Shown here in pieces: positions 1-13,159 of a stretch of 25,000 nucleotides of DNA; the stretch's first letter is position 1; each line of letters opens with the position of its first letter. Both the position numbers and the translations under genes were made by a program. This DNA is from Neocallimastix lanati (nom. inval.) (Eukaryota; Neocallimastigomycota; Neocallimastigomycetes; Neocallimastigales; Neocallimastigaceae), in the NCBI GenBank assembly GCA_016946835.1, contig JACVTC010000147.1, forward strand, positions 225,001 to 250,000. Direction: 5' to 3'. The notes below the pieces were generated by a model. The model was not told where the DNA came from. It did not search any database and saw only the letters and a list, made by a program, of their open reading frames with translations.

Positions 1-566
1 AATAAAAATAAAAAAAAAAACTATAAATTATTTATAGATAAAGAAAAAAAATTTTATAAAATATATAAAATATAAAAAATTTTTGATTTGATGATGAAAT
101 ATATATATAATTCTTTTTAAAATTTTAAATTTTATTTTCATTTTTTTTTTATTATTTTTTTTTTTTATAGAATGATATTATTTTTCAATTTCAGTTTTTA
201 TATTCAGTTTTATTTCTACTTTATTTCTTTTTTTCAAAAAAAAAAATATAAAAAATAAAAAATAAAAAAAAAAAAAATTCATTTAAATTAAAAGATTATT
301 TATTTATTTAATTTTGTGTTTTAGCTGGGTAGAATAAAAGATAGAGTCACAAAAAAGTTTAAAATTTTTTTCCATTTTTTAATTATTGATTTTAATTTTT
401 CATTTAAATATTAAAAAAAAAAAAAAAAAAAAAATTATACATATATATATGTATATATAAATTTCTAAATACTATTAATAAATATACATATATTTATATA
501 TATATATTTTTTTATCCATTTTACAAATTTTTTCTTTTTTTTTTCTTTTTTTTTTTTTTTTTCAAT

Positions 567-604
<38 letters not shown>

Positions 605-617
605 TATTATTAGTATT
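1..617. other. AT-rich spacer downstream of the methyltransferase
   Basis: This stretch consists of poly-A and poly-T tracts, (TA)n and short mixed words. A T-run of about 30 nt ends at 602, just past the methyltransferase stop codon, and would read as an A-run in that gene's 3' UTR or flank. The only higher-complexity words are near 320-350. I see no coding frame and no RNA gene. Confidence 0.7.
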
Positions 618-1427
618 CTATTCAGAGGTTATTTCATAGGCCGCAATTTTATTACAGATATTCTTAACAAATCCAATTTTTGTGGTAAGTCTAAAGATAA
701 TACCTTGATCTTCATATAAATCAAAGTAATTCCATTCTTCAATATATTTAATTCCTGGAGCATAGCTTTCAAGATCTTTTGCATATTTAATACCCCATTT
801 AAAAGTGGCATCGGTTTCCTTAACGGTATCATGATATTTTGTATTATTTGCCATAAGGGAATGATTAACCTCAATTAAGTTGAATGTTTTCTTATAATTC
901 GTTTTAATGATATTAATTAATTTTTTAATATCTTCCTCAGTAAGATACATAAATACCCCTTCAATAATAATAAGAATATCTGAATTTCCTTCGGCATGAA
1001 CCTCCTTAACCCAACTTTCATCTAAAATATCTTTACCAATATTAAAACAGTTTGGTTGGGCATCCATTAATTTATTTCTAAATTCAATGGTATCGGGAAA
1101 ATCAATGTTATACCATTTGGAATTTCTAATATTAAGTCTTTTCGTTCTCGTACAGAGACCACAGCCAAGATTAATGACTACACAATCGGGATGGGCATCA
1201 ATGTATTTTTGAGCTTCTCTATCCAAAATAATGGATCGAACGACACAACCTTCCATACTCATTTTTCCTGTAAATTTTGAAAAATCATAATCAATTTTAT
1301 TTATTAAATCAACATCATAGCTAGCGTCAATTCTTGGTTTCTCTTTTTTAGCTTCAAGAGATCTAAAATATAAGGGTATTAATAAAGTTTCTTGAACTTT
1401 TCCTAAATTAACCTTTTCTTTAGCCAT
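618..1427 (-). CDS. Leucine carboxyl methyltransferase / TcmP-like O-methyltransferase family protein
   Basis: This is a complete single-exon gene of 269 residues. The family (PF04072 type) transfers a methyl group from S-adenosylmethionine to carboxylates or hydroxyls; members include PP2A carboxyl methyltransferases and polyketide O-methyltransferases such as TcmP. A SAM-binding motif I is visible at about residues 83-92 (VVINLGCGLC). It is followed by the strand-2 acidic motif YNIDFPDTIEFR (about 106-117) and the post-motif segment IIIEGVFMYLTEEDIKKLI (about 152-170), which is very characteristic of this family. Length is close to the usual 270-300. There is no signal peptide or membrane segment, so the protein is probably cytosolic. 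The start at 1427 is preceded by A-rich leader (AAAAAAATGGC on the coding strand), as usual in Dictyostelium, and gives full N-terminal cover. The Gly-Cys-Gly motif and acidic residues look intact. The substrate cannot be read from the sequence; in dictyostelids such enzymes could act on secreted polyketides or small acids, which is inference. No neighbouring biosynthetic gene is seen. Confidence 0.88.
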   Translation of the reverse strand: MAKEKVNLGKVQETLLIPLYFRSLEAKKEKPRIDASYDVDLINKIDYDFSKFTGKMSMEGCVVRSIILDREAQKYIDAHPDCVVINLGCGLCTRTKRLNIRNSKWYNIDFPDTIEFRNKLMDAQPNCFNIGKDILDESWVKEVHAEGNSDILIIIEGVFMYLTEEDIKKLINIIKTNYKKTFNLIEVNHSLMANNTKYHDTVKETDATFKWGIKYAKDLESYAPGIKYIEEWNYFDLYEDQGIIFRLTTKIGFVKNICNKIAAYEITSE

Positions 1428-1640
1428 TTTTTTTTCTTTATCGTTTGTTTGTTTGTTTATATAATTACTTGATTAATAATATTTTTTTTTCTTCGACGAT
1501 ATAAAAATATGTAAATTTAAAATTTAAAAAAAAAGAATTTTTTTTTTTTATTTTATTTTATCTTTTTATTTTCAAATTTCTTATAACAAGAGAAAAAAAA
1601 TTTTAAAAAATTTTTGAAATAAAACAAAGATAAAAAATAA
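1428..1640 (-). promoter_or_regulatory. Probable promoter/5' flank of the methyltransferase gene
   Basis: On the coding strand the flank contains a TATA-like word (TTATATAAAC, plus-strand 1455-1464), GTTT/AAAC repeats (1443-1458) and homopolymer tracts typical of Dictyostelium promoters. A GC-containing word TCTTCGACGA lies at 1490-1499. The TATA-like site lies only about 30 nt from the ATG, so its role is uncertain. Confidence 0.25.
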
Positions 1641-1702
1641 TATTTAAGAAAGGAAAGAAAAAAGTTTTTTATTTAACTTCAAATATTTGAAATTTAAAAT
1701 AA

Positions 1703-1704
1703 AA

Positions 1705-1746
<42 letters not shown>

Positions 1747-1765
1747 TATATATATATATATATAT
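1703..1765. repeat. (AAT)n then (TA)n microsatellite
   Basis: About 14 AAT triplets run directly into about 11 TA dinucleotides. It is non-coding and typical of dictyostelid spacers. Confidence 0.85.
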
Positions 1766-2462
1766 TTTTTTTAATTAATTAAAATTTACAAAACAATAAA
1801 TTTCATTTTATTTTTTATTGGATAATGATTCCTTAACTTTATTATTTTTTTTTTCTTTTAAAAAAAAGAAAAAAGTGATTAATATATAAATTAATCATAT
1901 TAATATATAAATAAAAATATTATAATAGTATTTTTAATTATTGATTTATTTAATATATAATTTTTTTTTAAAAAGAAAACTTTTTTTTTTCTTTTATCTT
2001 TTATATATAAGTATATACTTTAAAACTATTTTATTTTATATTAATATTTTTATTTATACTTCATTTATTTCTATTTTTTTTTTATTTATATATATCTATT
2101 TTTTTTTTCTATTTTTTTTTTCTGTCTATAACAATATTAAAAATATACATTTATATATATATATATATATTTTTTTTTTTGAAATTTAAAGTCATCCTTA
2201 AATAATATTCTTAATTGATTAATTTGATTTTTCATTAATCAATAATATATAAAGTTTAAATTTAAGAATATAAAAGATAATAATAAAGATATAAAGAATT
2301 AATAAATTTATTATAGATATATATACTTTTTTTTTTTTAAAAAAATAATAGTGATATTATATTAATAACAGTAGTAACAAAAAAGAATAGAAAAGTATAT
2401 AAAAAAAAAAGTTATTATTTAGTATGACTATTTAAATAGTAATAATAATACTATTATTATTA

Positions 2463-2494
<32 letters not shown>

Positions 2495-2860
2495 CATTTA
2501 TTATTCATTATTATTTTTATATTTATTTTTACTAAGTTTTGAAATTGATATTTAACATTTTATTTACATAAATGGGAACAAAGTGGCGTAGTGGTTAAGT
2601 GATAAGTTATTTATTCATTTATTAACTTATATATAAATAATATATAATATTTATTTATATTTTAATAAAAGTCATTTATACATCAATTAATTAATAAAAA
2701 AAAATTATAATATTTTATTTAATATGGAATTTAACCATATTTAATTGAAATGCAAAATAAAGAAGTACAAGATATTATATTTATTCTATTTAAAAAATAA
2801 TAAATTGATTAATAAGATAAACTTTTAACTTTTTTAGAAATGATGAATATAAAAAAAAAA

Positions 2861-2903
<43 letters not shown>

Positions 2904-3336
2904 AAAAATAAATAAAAAAATAAATAAATAAATTATTATATTAATACCAAAAAAAATATACATTTTATTTTAATTTTTAATAATAATTATCCTTTATTTA
3001 TCTTTATTATTTTTATGATTACCTTTTTGTGTTAATTCAACAGGACATAAAAAAAATTGTAAATTTAACTATTTTTATTATTTTTTTTTTTTAAAAAAAA
3101 AAGAAAATTATTATTATTACTATTTTTATTATTTTTATTATCAATATACTTCATTAATGATTATTATCATTAAACAGCAATATGTTTATTTTTTTTTATT
3201 TATTAATTTTTAGTTTTGTTTTTTTTTTTTTGTTTTGTTTGTTTTTAATTTTTTTTTCTTTATATCATAAAATTTTTGATTAGAATAATATATATATTCT
3301 AATAAAACAGGAAAAAAAAAAAAAAAAAAAAAAAAC
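1766..3336. other. Low-complexity spacer
   Basis: This is AT-rich spacer with small palindromes (for example ACTATTTAAATAGT near 2428), a TTA tract (about 2445-2500), an AAAT tetranucleotide tract (about 2858-2932) and a short GC-richer patch at 2574-2600 (GTGGCGTAGTGGTTAAG) that resembles a tRNA A box. Open frames here are Phe/Tyr/Ile strings made by composition. I see no gene. Confidence 0.6.
2858..2932. repeat. (AAAT/TAAA)n tetranucleotide repeat
   Basis: About 18 near-perfect TAAA tetramers with two A-rich interruptions lie in spacer DNA. Confidence 0.85.
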
Positions 3337-3424
3337 TCTCCAAACAGGCCATGCTTGAAGAATTTTATTTTTTGAATATTCATTAAGTAGACTGTTCTAT
3401 AAGCTGGATGGACTGGTTTCTCCA
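3337..3424. other. GC-richer sequence island of unknown nature
   Basis: An 88-bp block with clearly higher G+C sits between an A-run (3309-3335) and a T-run (3431-3444). On the minus strand one frame stays open with non-repetitive sequence (MEKPVHPAYRTVYLMN, start at about 3425). The ends form an imperfect inverted repeat (AAACAGGCCA near 3347 against TGGACTGGTTT near 3409). It could be an exon remnant, a transposon scrap or a structured RNA. I do not recognise it. Confidence 0.35.
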
Positions 3425-4040
3425 TTAAAAGTTTTTTTTTTTTTAATTTATATTCATCATTTCTAATAATTTTTTTTTTAATAATTAAAAAAAAAAATAA
3501 GTATAATAAAATAATCTGAGAAACTATAAAAGATATGAATTGAATTAAAAACAACTAGATGCTATTAACATAAAAATTTTTTTTTCTTTTAGTAATAAAT
3601 TTTCAATTTTATAATCATATTAATAATAATAAAAGATTATATATTATATTAATATTTATAAAAGGAGAATTTGAATAGTAATAATTATAATAATAATACC
3701 AATAATAAAAAATTGTTGTATTTGTAATAATGGGATAATATTTATAATTATTATTGTAATAATAATAAAAATATAGAAATAGTATTTGTAATAATAATAA
3801 AGTATTTATGTATAATATTTTTTTTTAATTCATTAATTTTGAAAGGTGTTAATATTTTTTTTATAAAGTTTTAAAGAAAATCAAAAAAAAAAAAAAAAAA
3901 AATCTTTTTTTTTTAAATATGAATACTAAATCAAATAACAGTAAATTCTATTCATTATTCTTCTCAAAATTTATTTATATATACATTTCAGGCTTAATAA
4001 TGAATTATTAAAATAAGTGAACAGACCTCATATTATAACA

Positions 4041-4087
<47 letters not shown>

Positions 4088-4737
4088 AATAAAAATATAA
4101 AAAAATTTCTTTTTTTTTTTTCTTTTTTTTTTATATATAAAATTAATATAATAATAGTAATAATTACAAAAAAAAAAAAAAAAAAAAAAATTAAAAATAC
4201 AAATACAAATACAATTTTACTATTCTCATAGATCTACTTTCTGTTTCTTAACCATTATAAAAAGTTTATAGAGGAAATGAGTTAAGTGGAAATGAATGTA
4301 AAATGTGTAGGTACTGACGCAAATTAAAGAATGGAAGATTAAAATTCATTTTAGTTTTTTTTATTTCTATTTTATTGTTATTTTTATATATATATATATG
4401 TATATATATTTTCTTGTCTTTTTTTTTATTATGAATTTAAATAAATAAATAAATTAATTAATAAATAAATTAATAAAAGAAGTAAATATAATTCTTTTAA
4501 ATTGTTATATGATACAATCAGATGAATTATGTAAATGAATAAACTTCAAATATATTGAAACAATAATATAATATATATAAAATGTATATGCTATATTATA
4601 TAGATATAAAATCAAATGATTCGTACTTATAAATAAATATTTAGTATTGTTTTATCAGTAAAAATTAAATAATAAAATTGTCATTATTATATAAAACCTC
4701 AAATAACTGACTTTTAATTTATATATATATATAATTA
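3425..4737. other. Low-complexity spacer with long homopolymers
   Basis: Homopolymer A-runs occur at about 3883-3901, 4042-4086 (about 45 nt) and 4169-4190. A somewhat less biased patch lies at about 4220-4345 (GTAGGTACTGACGCAAATT at 4308) but has no sustained frame. I see no gene. Confidence 0.6.
4042..4086. repeat. Long poly-A tract
   Basis: An uninterrupted A-run of about 45 nt in spacer. Confidence 0.9.
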
Positions 4738-5232
4738 TTTATTTATTATTTAATATTCAATTATTTATTATTTATTAATAAATACTCTTTTTATTTTTTA
4801 TTATTTATTATTTATTATTTATTATTTATTATTTAATATTCAATTATTTATTATTTATTAATAAATACTCTTTTTATTCTTTATTCTTTATTATTTATTA
4901 TTTAATATTCAATTATTTATTATTTATTAATAAATACTCTTTTTATTCTTTATTCTTTATTCTTTATTCTTTATTCTTTATTATTTATTATTTATTATTT
5001 AATATTCAATTATTTATTATTTATTAATAAATACTCTTTTTATTCTTTATTCTTTATTCTTTATTCTTTATTCTTTATTCTTTATTATTTATTATTTAAT
5101 ATTCAATTATTTATTATTTATTATTTATTATTTATTATTTAATTATTCAATTATTTAATTATTCAATTATTTATTATTTATTATTCAATATTTATTATTT
5201 AATTATTTAATTATTTCATTATTTAATTATTA
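4738..5232. repeat. Compound minisatellite upstream of lectin-glycosyltransferase copy 1
   Basis: The word AATATTCAATTATTTATT recurs at about 4752, 4835, 4904, 5001 and 5098. The first four are followed by TATTAATAAATACTCTTTTT. Unit spacing varies (83, 69, 97 and 97 nt) because a nested heptamer (TTTATTC or TTTATTA) changes copy number between units. The TATTAATAAATACTCTTTTT word is shared with the array at about 17440-17880 upstream of copy 2, linking the two arrays by descent. Confidence 0.85.
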
Positions 5233-5262
5233 ATAGAAAAAGTACAAATTTTAATAAAAATA

Positions 5263-5560
5263 AAAATTAAATCGATTAGATAGAATTTTCTTTTCCTTTT
5301 TTAGTTTGATTTAAATTTTTACATTAATATAATTTTTAGCTTTAATATGTTAAATTAAATTTCAGTTTGAAAACTTTTTTTTTAATCCTTTCTCTACAAA
5401 CTCTCTTCTACTAATAAATGGTATGATTATACATTTTGTTTATATGTATTCATTATATTTAAATTTATATTCTTTCTAACAAGACTTTCAATTTAGTTCA
5501 TCTCTATTTTATTTTCTCAATGATACCAATAATTATATTCTATTTTCAATAATAGAAATA
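5263..5560. repeat. Duplicated upstream block, copy 1
   Basis: This non-repetitive segment is found again upstream of the second paralogue. It holds TAGTTTGATTTAAATTTTTA (about 5302) and CTCTTCTACTAATAAA (about 5402), matching 16618 and 17182, with the order preserved. In copy 2 the two halves are separated by about 440 extra bases. It is either passive relic of the segmental duplication or a retained control region. Confidence 0.7.
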
Positions 5561-6364
5561 AAAATAATTTTATATTATATTTTTTTAAATCATTTTTCAT
5601 ATTCTATTATTCCATTTTCTGTATAATTTTAACGTCAATTTAAATAAGAAATAAAATTTTTAAATTATTTATTATTTTCTTATGTGTAACTGTATATATG
5701 TATGTGTTGTTGCGAAAAAACTTTATTATATATAATTTAATTTAAATTTAGTTTAATATTAATTTAATATTTTTATTTATTTTGTATAACATATATTTAA
5801 TTATTAATAAATATATATACTTAATATATGTATATAATATATTAGTATATAATATAATTGAATTAAATTTTATTTGATGGAGATGGAGATGTTAACAAAT
5901 AAGGCTAAATATTAAATAAATTTAATTTAATATTATTAAATATATAATCCATATATTATTTGTTATTAGAACTGGATTATTTGATATTAAAAAAAAAATA
6001 AAATAAAATAAAATAAAATAGAGTTATTTATTTATTTATTTTATTTATTTATTATATATATAGATTTATTTAATTTAAATTTATTTACTTTCATAGTACA
6101 AATTTTTAGTAAATCAACAACCAAAAAAAAAAAAAAAAAAAAAATCATTGAAATATATATATATATATATTTATATATATATTTTTTTTTTAAAAAAATT
6201 TTTTTTTCAAAATATAAATTATAAATTATTGAACGTCCTTATATATACATTAATCATATTAATATTTTAAAATTTCAAATATTTTGATATTTATATAGAA
6301 AATTATAGTTTATAATTTATATATATATATATATTTAAAAAAAATATATTTATATTATATCAAA
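5561..6364 (+). promoter_or_regulatory. Probable promoter and 5' flank of lectin-glycosyltransferase copy 1
   Basis: The flank has a poly-A tract at 6123-6144, T/A homopolymers at 6182-6207 and (TA)n words at about 6153-6180 and 6318-6335, just before an A-rich leader and the ATG at 6365 (TCAAAATG). This is the usual dictyostelid promoter style; no specific factor site can be assigned. A block near 5990-6025 ends in AATAGAGTTAT, a word that also occurs in the copy-2 flank near 18048. Confidence 0.35.
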
Positions 6365-8811
<2,447 letters not shown>

Positions 8812-8812
8812 C

Positions 8813-8856
<44 letters not shown>

Positions 8857-9281
8857 TAAACATTAAAAAAATAAAATAGAATTAAATAAAACAAAACAAA
8901 GCAAAAACAAAACAATATAATATAAAATAATATAATGAAATAAAGTAAAGTAAATAACTTCAATAATAAGTATTATTGATTAATAATAATATTATTATTA
9001 TTATTGTTTATTGTTGCTATCATTATTAATTAATATAACTTTCATTCATATTATAATTACTGTATTTTTATTTATTAGAATTCTATCTATTAATTATTAA
9101 ATTATCAAATTATTTTTAAAAAAAACAAAAAAACTAAAAAACTAAAAAACAAAGCTAAAAACAAAATTAAGACTAAAAATAAATTTAAGAATAAAAATAT
9201 AATTAATACTAAAAATAAAATAAAATAATATATATTTATAATATTATTAACTACAAAAGGAAATAAATAATTTAAGTAATA

Positions 9282-9312
<31 letters not shown>

Positions 9313-9319
9313 TAATAAT

Positions 9320-9366
<47 letters not shown>

Positions 9367-9473
9367 CTATAAATATTATAAAATAAAAAATATATATATA
9401 TACATTCAAAATAATAAAAATTTAAAAAATTTTAATATATATATATATAAAATATAATATTAGATATCTTTTA
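8812..9473. other. 3' flank of copy 1, low-complexity spacer
   Basis: The stop codon is followed by an A-run (about 8818-8853), then AATAAA-like words around 8866-8890 that could serve polyadenylation. Short degenerate repeats with ACTAAAAA cores occupy 9126-9230, an AAT tract lies at about 9290-9320, and a second A-run at about 9323-9361. I see no gene. Confidence 0.55.
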
Positions 9474-11057
9474 TTTTAATTTATTTTGTTTAATTCAATC
9501 TGTACTTTATATTTATATTCTTCTATTTATTTTATTTTATTTTATTTAATTCAATCTGTACTTTATATTTATATTCTTCTATTTATTTTATTTTATTTTA
9601 TTCAATCTGTACTTTAATAATATTTATATTCTACAATTTTCTTTTATTTTATTTTATTTTATTCAATCTGTACTTTAATAATATTTATATTCTACTATTT
9701 ATTTTATTTTATTTTATTTTATTCAATCTGTACTTTAATAATATTTATATTCTACTATTTATTTTATTTTATTTTATTTTATTTTATTTAATCTGTACTT
9801 CATATTTATATTTCAAATATTTATTTTATTTTATTTTATTTTTATTAATACTTTATTCTTTTATATTACTTCACTATTTATTTTATTTTATTTTATTTTA
9901 TTTTATTTTATTTTATATTCTTCTATTTATTTTATTTTATTTTATTTAATTCAATCTGTACTTTATATTTATATTCTTCTATTTATTTTATTTTATTTTA
10001 TTCAATCTGTACTTTATATTTATATTCTTCTATTTATTTTATTTTATTTTATTCAATCTGTACTTTAATAATATTTATATTCTACAATTTTCTTTTATTT
10101 TATTTTATTTTATTCAATCTGTACTTTAATAATATTTATATTCTACTATTTATTTTATTTTATTTTATTTTATTTTATTTAATCTGTACTTCATATTCAT
10201 ATTTCTACTATTTATTTTATTTTATTTTATTTTATTTTATTTTATTTTATTTTATTTTATTTTATTTAATCTGTACTTCATATTCATATTTCTACTATTT
10301 ATTTTATTTTATTTTATTTAATCTGTACTTCATATTCATATTTCTACTATTTATTTTATTTTATTTTATTTAATCTGTACTTCATATTCATATTTCTACT
10401 ATTTATTTTATTTTATTTTATTTAATCTGTACTTCATATTCATATTTCTACTATTTATTTTATTTTATTTTATTTAATCTGTACTTCATATTCATATTTC
10501 TACTATTTATTTTATTTTATTTTATTTTATTTTATTTTATTTTATTTTATTTTATTTTATTTTATTTTATTTTATTTTATTTTATTTTATTTTATTTTAT
10601 TTTATTTTATTTTATTTTATTTTATTTTATTTTATTTTATTTTATTTTATTTTATTTTATTTTATTTTATTTTATTTTATTTTATTTTATTTTATTTTAT
10701 TTTATTTTATTTTATTTTATTTTATTTTATTTTATTTTATTTTATTTTATTTTATTTTATTTTATTTTATTTTATTTTATTTTATTTTATTTTATTTTAT
10801 TTTATTTTATTTTATTTTATTTTATTTTATTTTATTCAATCTATACTTTATATTTAATATTCTACTATTTATTTTATTTTATTTTATTCAATCTGTACTT
10901 TATATTTAATATTCTACTATTTATTTTATTTTATTTTATTCAATCTGTACTTTATATTTAATATTCTACTATTTATTTTATTTTATTTTATTCAATCTGT
11001 ACTTTATATTTAATATTCTACTATTTATTTTATTTTATTTTATTTTATTTTATTTTA
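9474..11057. repeat. Hierarchical minisatellite built on TTTTA and CTGTACTT units
   Basis: About 20 copies of the word CTGTACTT (one is CTATACTT) occur between about 9500 and 11005, each followed by a short variable AT stretch, a CTATTTATTT word and several TTTTA pentamers. Unit lengths are mostly 51-66 nt. At least four variants can be told apart: ...TTTATATTTATATTCTTC, ...TTTAATAATATTTATATTC, ...TTCATATTCATATTTCTAC and ...TTTATATTTAATATTCTAC. Like variants are clustered, and the order of variants at about 9500-9670 recurs at about 9955-10120, so a higher-order duplication is present. Non-coding. Confidence 0.93.
10505..10836. repeat. Pure (TTTTA)n tract inside the minisatellite
   Basis: About 330 bp, or roughly 66 perfect TTTTA pentamers, separate the TTCATATTCAT-type units on the left from the TTTATATTTAATATTC-type units on the right. 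Confidence 0.95.
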
Positions 11058-11321
11058 TTAAGTTTTAAATTATAATTAAATTTTAATAATTATAACAATA
11101 ATGTTAAGTAATGTTCATTAAGATATTATAAAGTGTATTAGTGATATACTAGATTAAATATTAAATTAATGTATAATATTAAATAATTGAGTCCTTTTAT
11201 TATAAAATATAAAATAATAATTAATAAATAAATAAATATATAATAATATAATTATCGTATGGGTGTACACCACATTCTGTGTGACTCCTTAACAGATTAA
11301 GAGTTTCAGTGTTGAGAAACT

Positions 11322-11353
<32 letters not shown>

Positions 11354-11458
11354 CTTATAAAACATTATATGATATTAATAAATTTTAATAAATAAATTTT
11401 AATAAATAATTTTTAATTTTTATTTTATTTTATTTGTTTTTATTTTATGTTCATCATA
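11058..11458. other. Possible leader or LTR remnant left of the copia relic
   Basis: This AT-rich segment contains a distinctly GC-richer patch at 11263-11325 with the perfect palindrome GGTGTACACC (11270-11279) and then TGTTGAGAAACT, followed by a T-run (11325-11353). It sits directly before the first gag-like frame. I could not find a matching copy to the right of the element, so an LTR assignment is unproven. Confidence 0.3.
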
Positions 11459-11622
11459 ATGCCTAAGAGAAAAAAATAATAAAAAAGCAATTGAAGAGAG
11501 TTCTACTTCATCAATCCAACTAAAAGTAAGGAAAATGGAACTATCTACCCAATTACACATGATGATTCTGAAAATAATGATGTTACAAAAAATTCTGATT
11601 TGTTTGATGTTGATAATAATCC

Positions 11623-11685
<63 letters not shown>

Positions 11686-12138
11686 AAAAAAAAATCAAAA
11701 ATTTAAAAATTAATAATAATGATTATATTCAGGTGTGAAAATTTAAATAAAGAAAATCAATGGATGAGGAAATAAAACTTTTTTATTCATCTATTGAACT
11801 AGATAAAATTGATATTAATTTACCTACTATCTACAGTTTTAATAATTTTTTAATGATATAATTAATGAATTATATAAAAGACACGACTTTTTCGAAAAAA
11901 AGGCAAATATATTAAAATACTCAAATAAAATAATCTATTGATTTAAATATCAATATTATGAACAAAGGAAAATCTTATAATAATATTAATTCTAATAAAG
12001 AATATTACTGTCATATCTTTAAAGTTAAAGGTTCATTCGACTGATTTTTGTAAATTTAATTCTTTAAATAAAGAAAGCAATAATTATAAAAATAATAGTT
12101 TTAAAAATTAAAAATAATTATAAAAATCATCATCATCG

Positions 12139-12213
<75 letters not shown>

Positions 12214-12230
12214 GTTTAATTTAATTAAAT
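11459..12230 (+). pseudogene. gag remnant with retroviral-type zinc knuckle (copia relic)
   Basis: An ATG at 11459 opens MPKRK, followed by a frame-shifting stretch readable as AIEESSTSSIQL and then SKENGTIYPITHDDSENN. A second block at about 11755-11935 reads MDEEIKLFYSSIELDKIDI and, after a shift, ELYKRHDFFEKKANILKY. At 12009-12051 a nucleocapsid knuckle can be recognised: Cys at 12009, Phe (TTT) at 12018 where a second Cys (TGT) is expected, His at 12034 and Cys at 12049, with X2/X4/X4 spacing if one extra T near 12033 is ignored. A CAT/AAT triplet tract follows at about 12126-12210. The gag identity is inferred from position plus the knuckle. Confidence 0.6.
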
Positions 12231-12427
12231 CGAAATAAAAATAATTATCTTTCAAGTAATATTAATGAAGATAATTATAATAACGATAATGATGACGATA
12301 TTTCTGAAAATTCATATGAATATAATGATGAGAATGATTTTTAAGGATGAAACATATATTAATTTTACTGGTAATATCTCAGTAATTGAAAACTATAATA
12401 ACACAAATTTTAAAAAAGAAAATAAAT

Positions 12428-12905
12428 TCCACACATTGGATTATTGATAGTGGGACTGGAATCAATCTAACAAATGAATTAAATAATTTAAAAAAAAAAA
12501 AAAAGATATTAATGACGTTAACAATAAAAATATTATTTACCCAAATGGAAAATTAGATAAAGTAAAGCATATAGGAACTTTTAATGGTTGATTTAAAAAA
12601 ATAATAAATTAATTTTTATTTTTATCTAATGTTTATTACAGGTTAAATATCAAAAATAATTTAATTTCAACACATTCTATACTAAAAAATGGAATGTAAA
12701 ATAATTATGGAAAAATATTAATATTAAGGACAGATTACAGATAATAAAAAAAAATAATAAATTAATAGCAAATATTTAGGCAGATGACGAAAAATTTTAT
12801 TTTTTTTTTTGATATCATATCAATTAATAATGTTACTTCAAAAAAAAACTTTTTTTCATATAGATATTATTTTATGATACACGAGATTAGGTCATTACGA
12901 TAATA
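12428..12905 (+). pseudogene. Protease and integrase-N remnant (copia relic)
   Basis: At 12437-12460 the frame reads WIIDSGTG, the copia-type aspartic protease active site (catalytic Asp at 12446), continuing INLTNELNN. At 12628-12696 it reads NVYYRLNIKNNLISTHSIL, matching the conserved NLIS block before integrase. At 12878-12898 YTRLGHY matches the integrase zinc-finger consensus WH.RLGH, with TGA where Trp is expected and TAC where His is expected. No DDE core follows. Confidence 0.7.
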
Positions 12906-13159
12906 ATAATTTATTTAATAATAATAATTTATATAATTATGATAATAATAGTAATATTTTTAAAAATAACAATAATTTAAATAATAATAATAATAATAAT
13001 AATAATTCAAACAATAATAATGATACAAATAATAATTCTTTTAATAACAATCAAAACATCAATACTAACTTAAATAAAAATAATTTAAGTGACAATAATA
13101 ACCTAAATAATAATAATTTAAACAATAATGCTACCAATAAAAATAATTTAAATAATAAA

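Noticed and set aside
321-345. TTAGCTGGGTAGA resembling the exon-3 acceptor of the glycosyltransferases
   Set aside because: The following sequence does not continue with DSDV or any GT34 residues; it is a short chance match.
1941-2189. Open frame of 82 codons made of Phe/Ile/Tyr/Leu
   Set aside because: It is produced by T-runs and TA repeats, has no domain or codon texture, and lies in spacer.
2579-2600. tRNA-like A box (TGGCGTAGTGG)
   Set aside because: No D-stem partner, anticodon arm, GGTTCGA B box or acceptor stem follows; the next 80 bases are nearly all A/T.
5870-5912. EF-hand-like word FDGDGDVNK
   Set aside because: Only nine residues before a stop, with no E-helix or F-helix pattern and no adjoining frame.
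9474-11057. CRISPR-like array of repeats with spacers
   Set aside because: The intervening sequences are themselves repeat variants, the genome is eukaryotic, and no cas genes are present.
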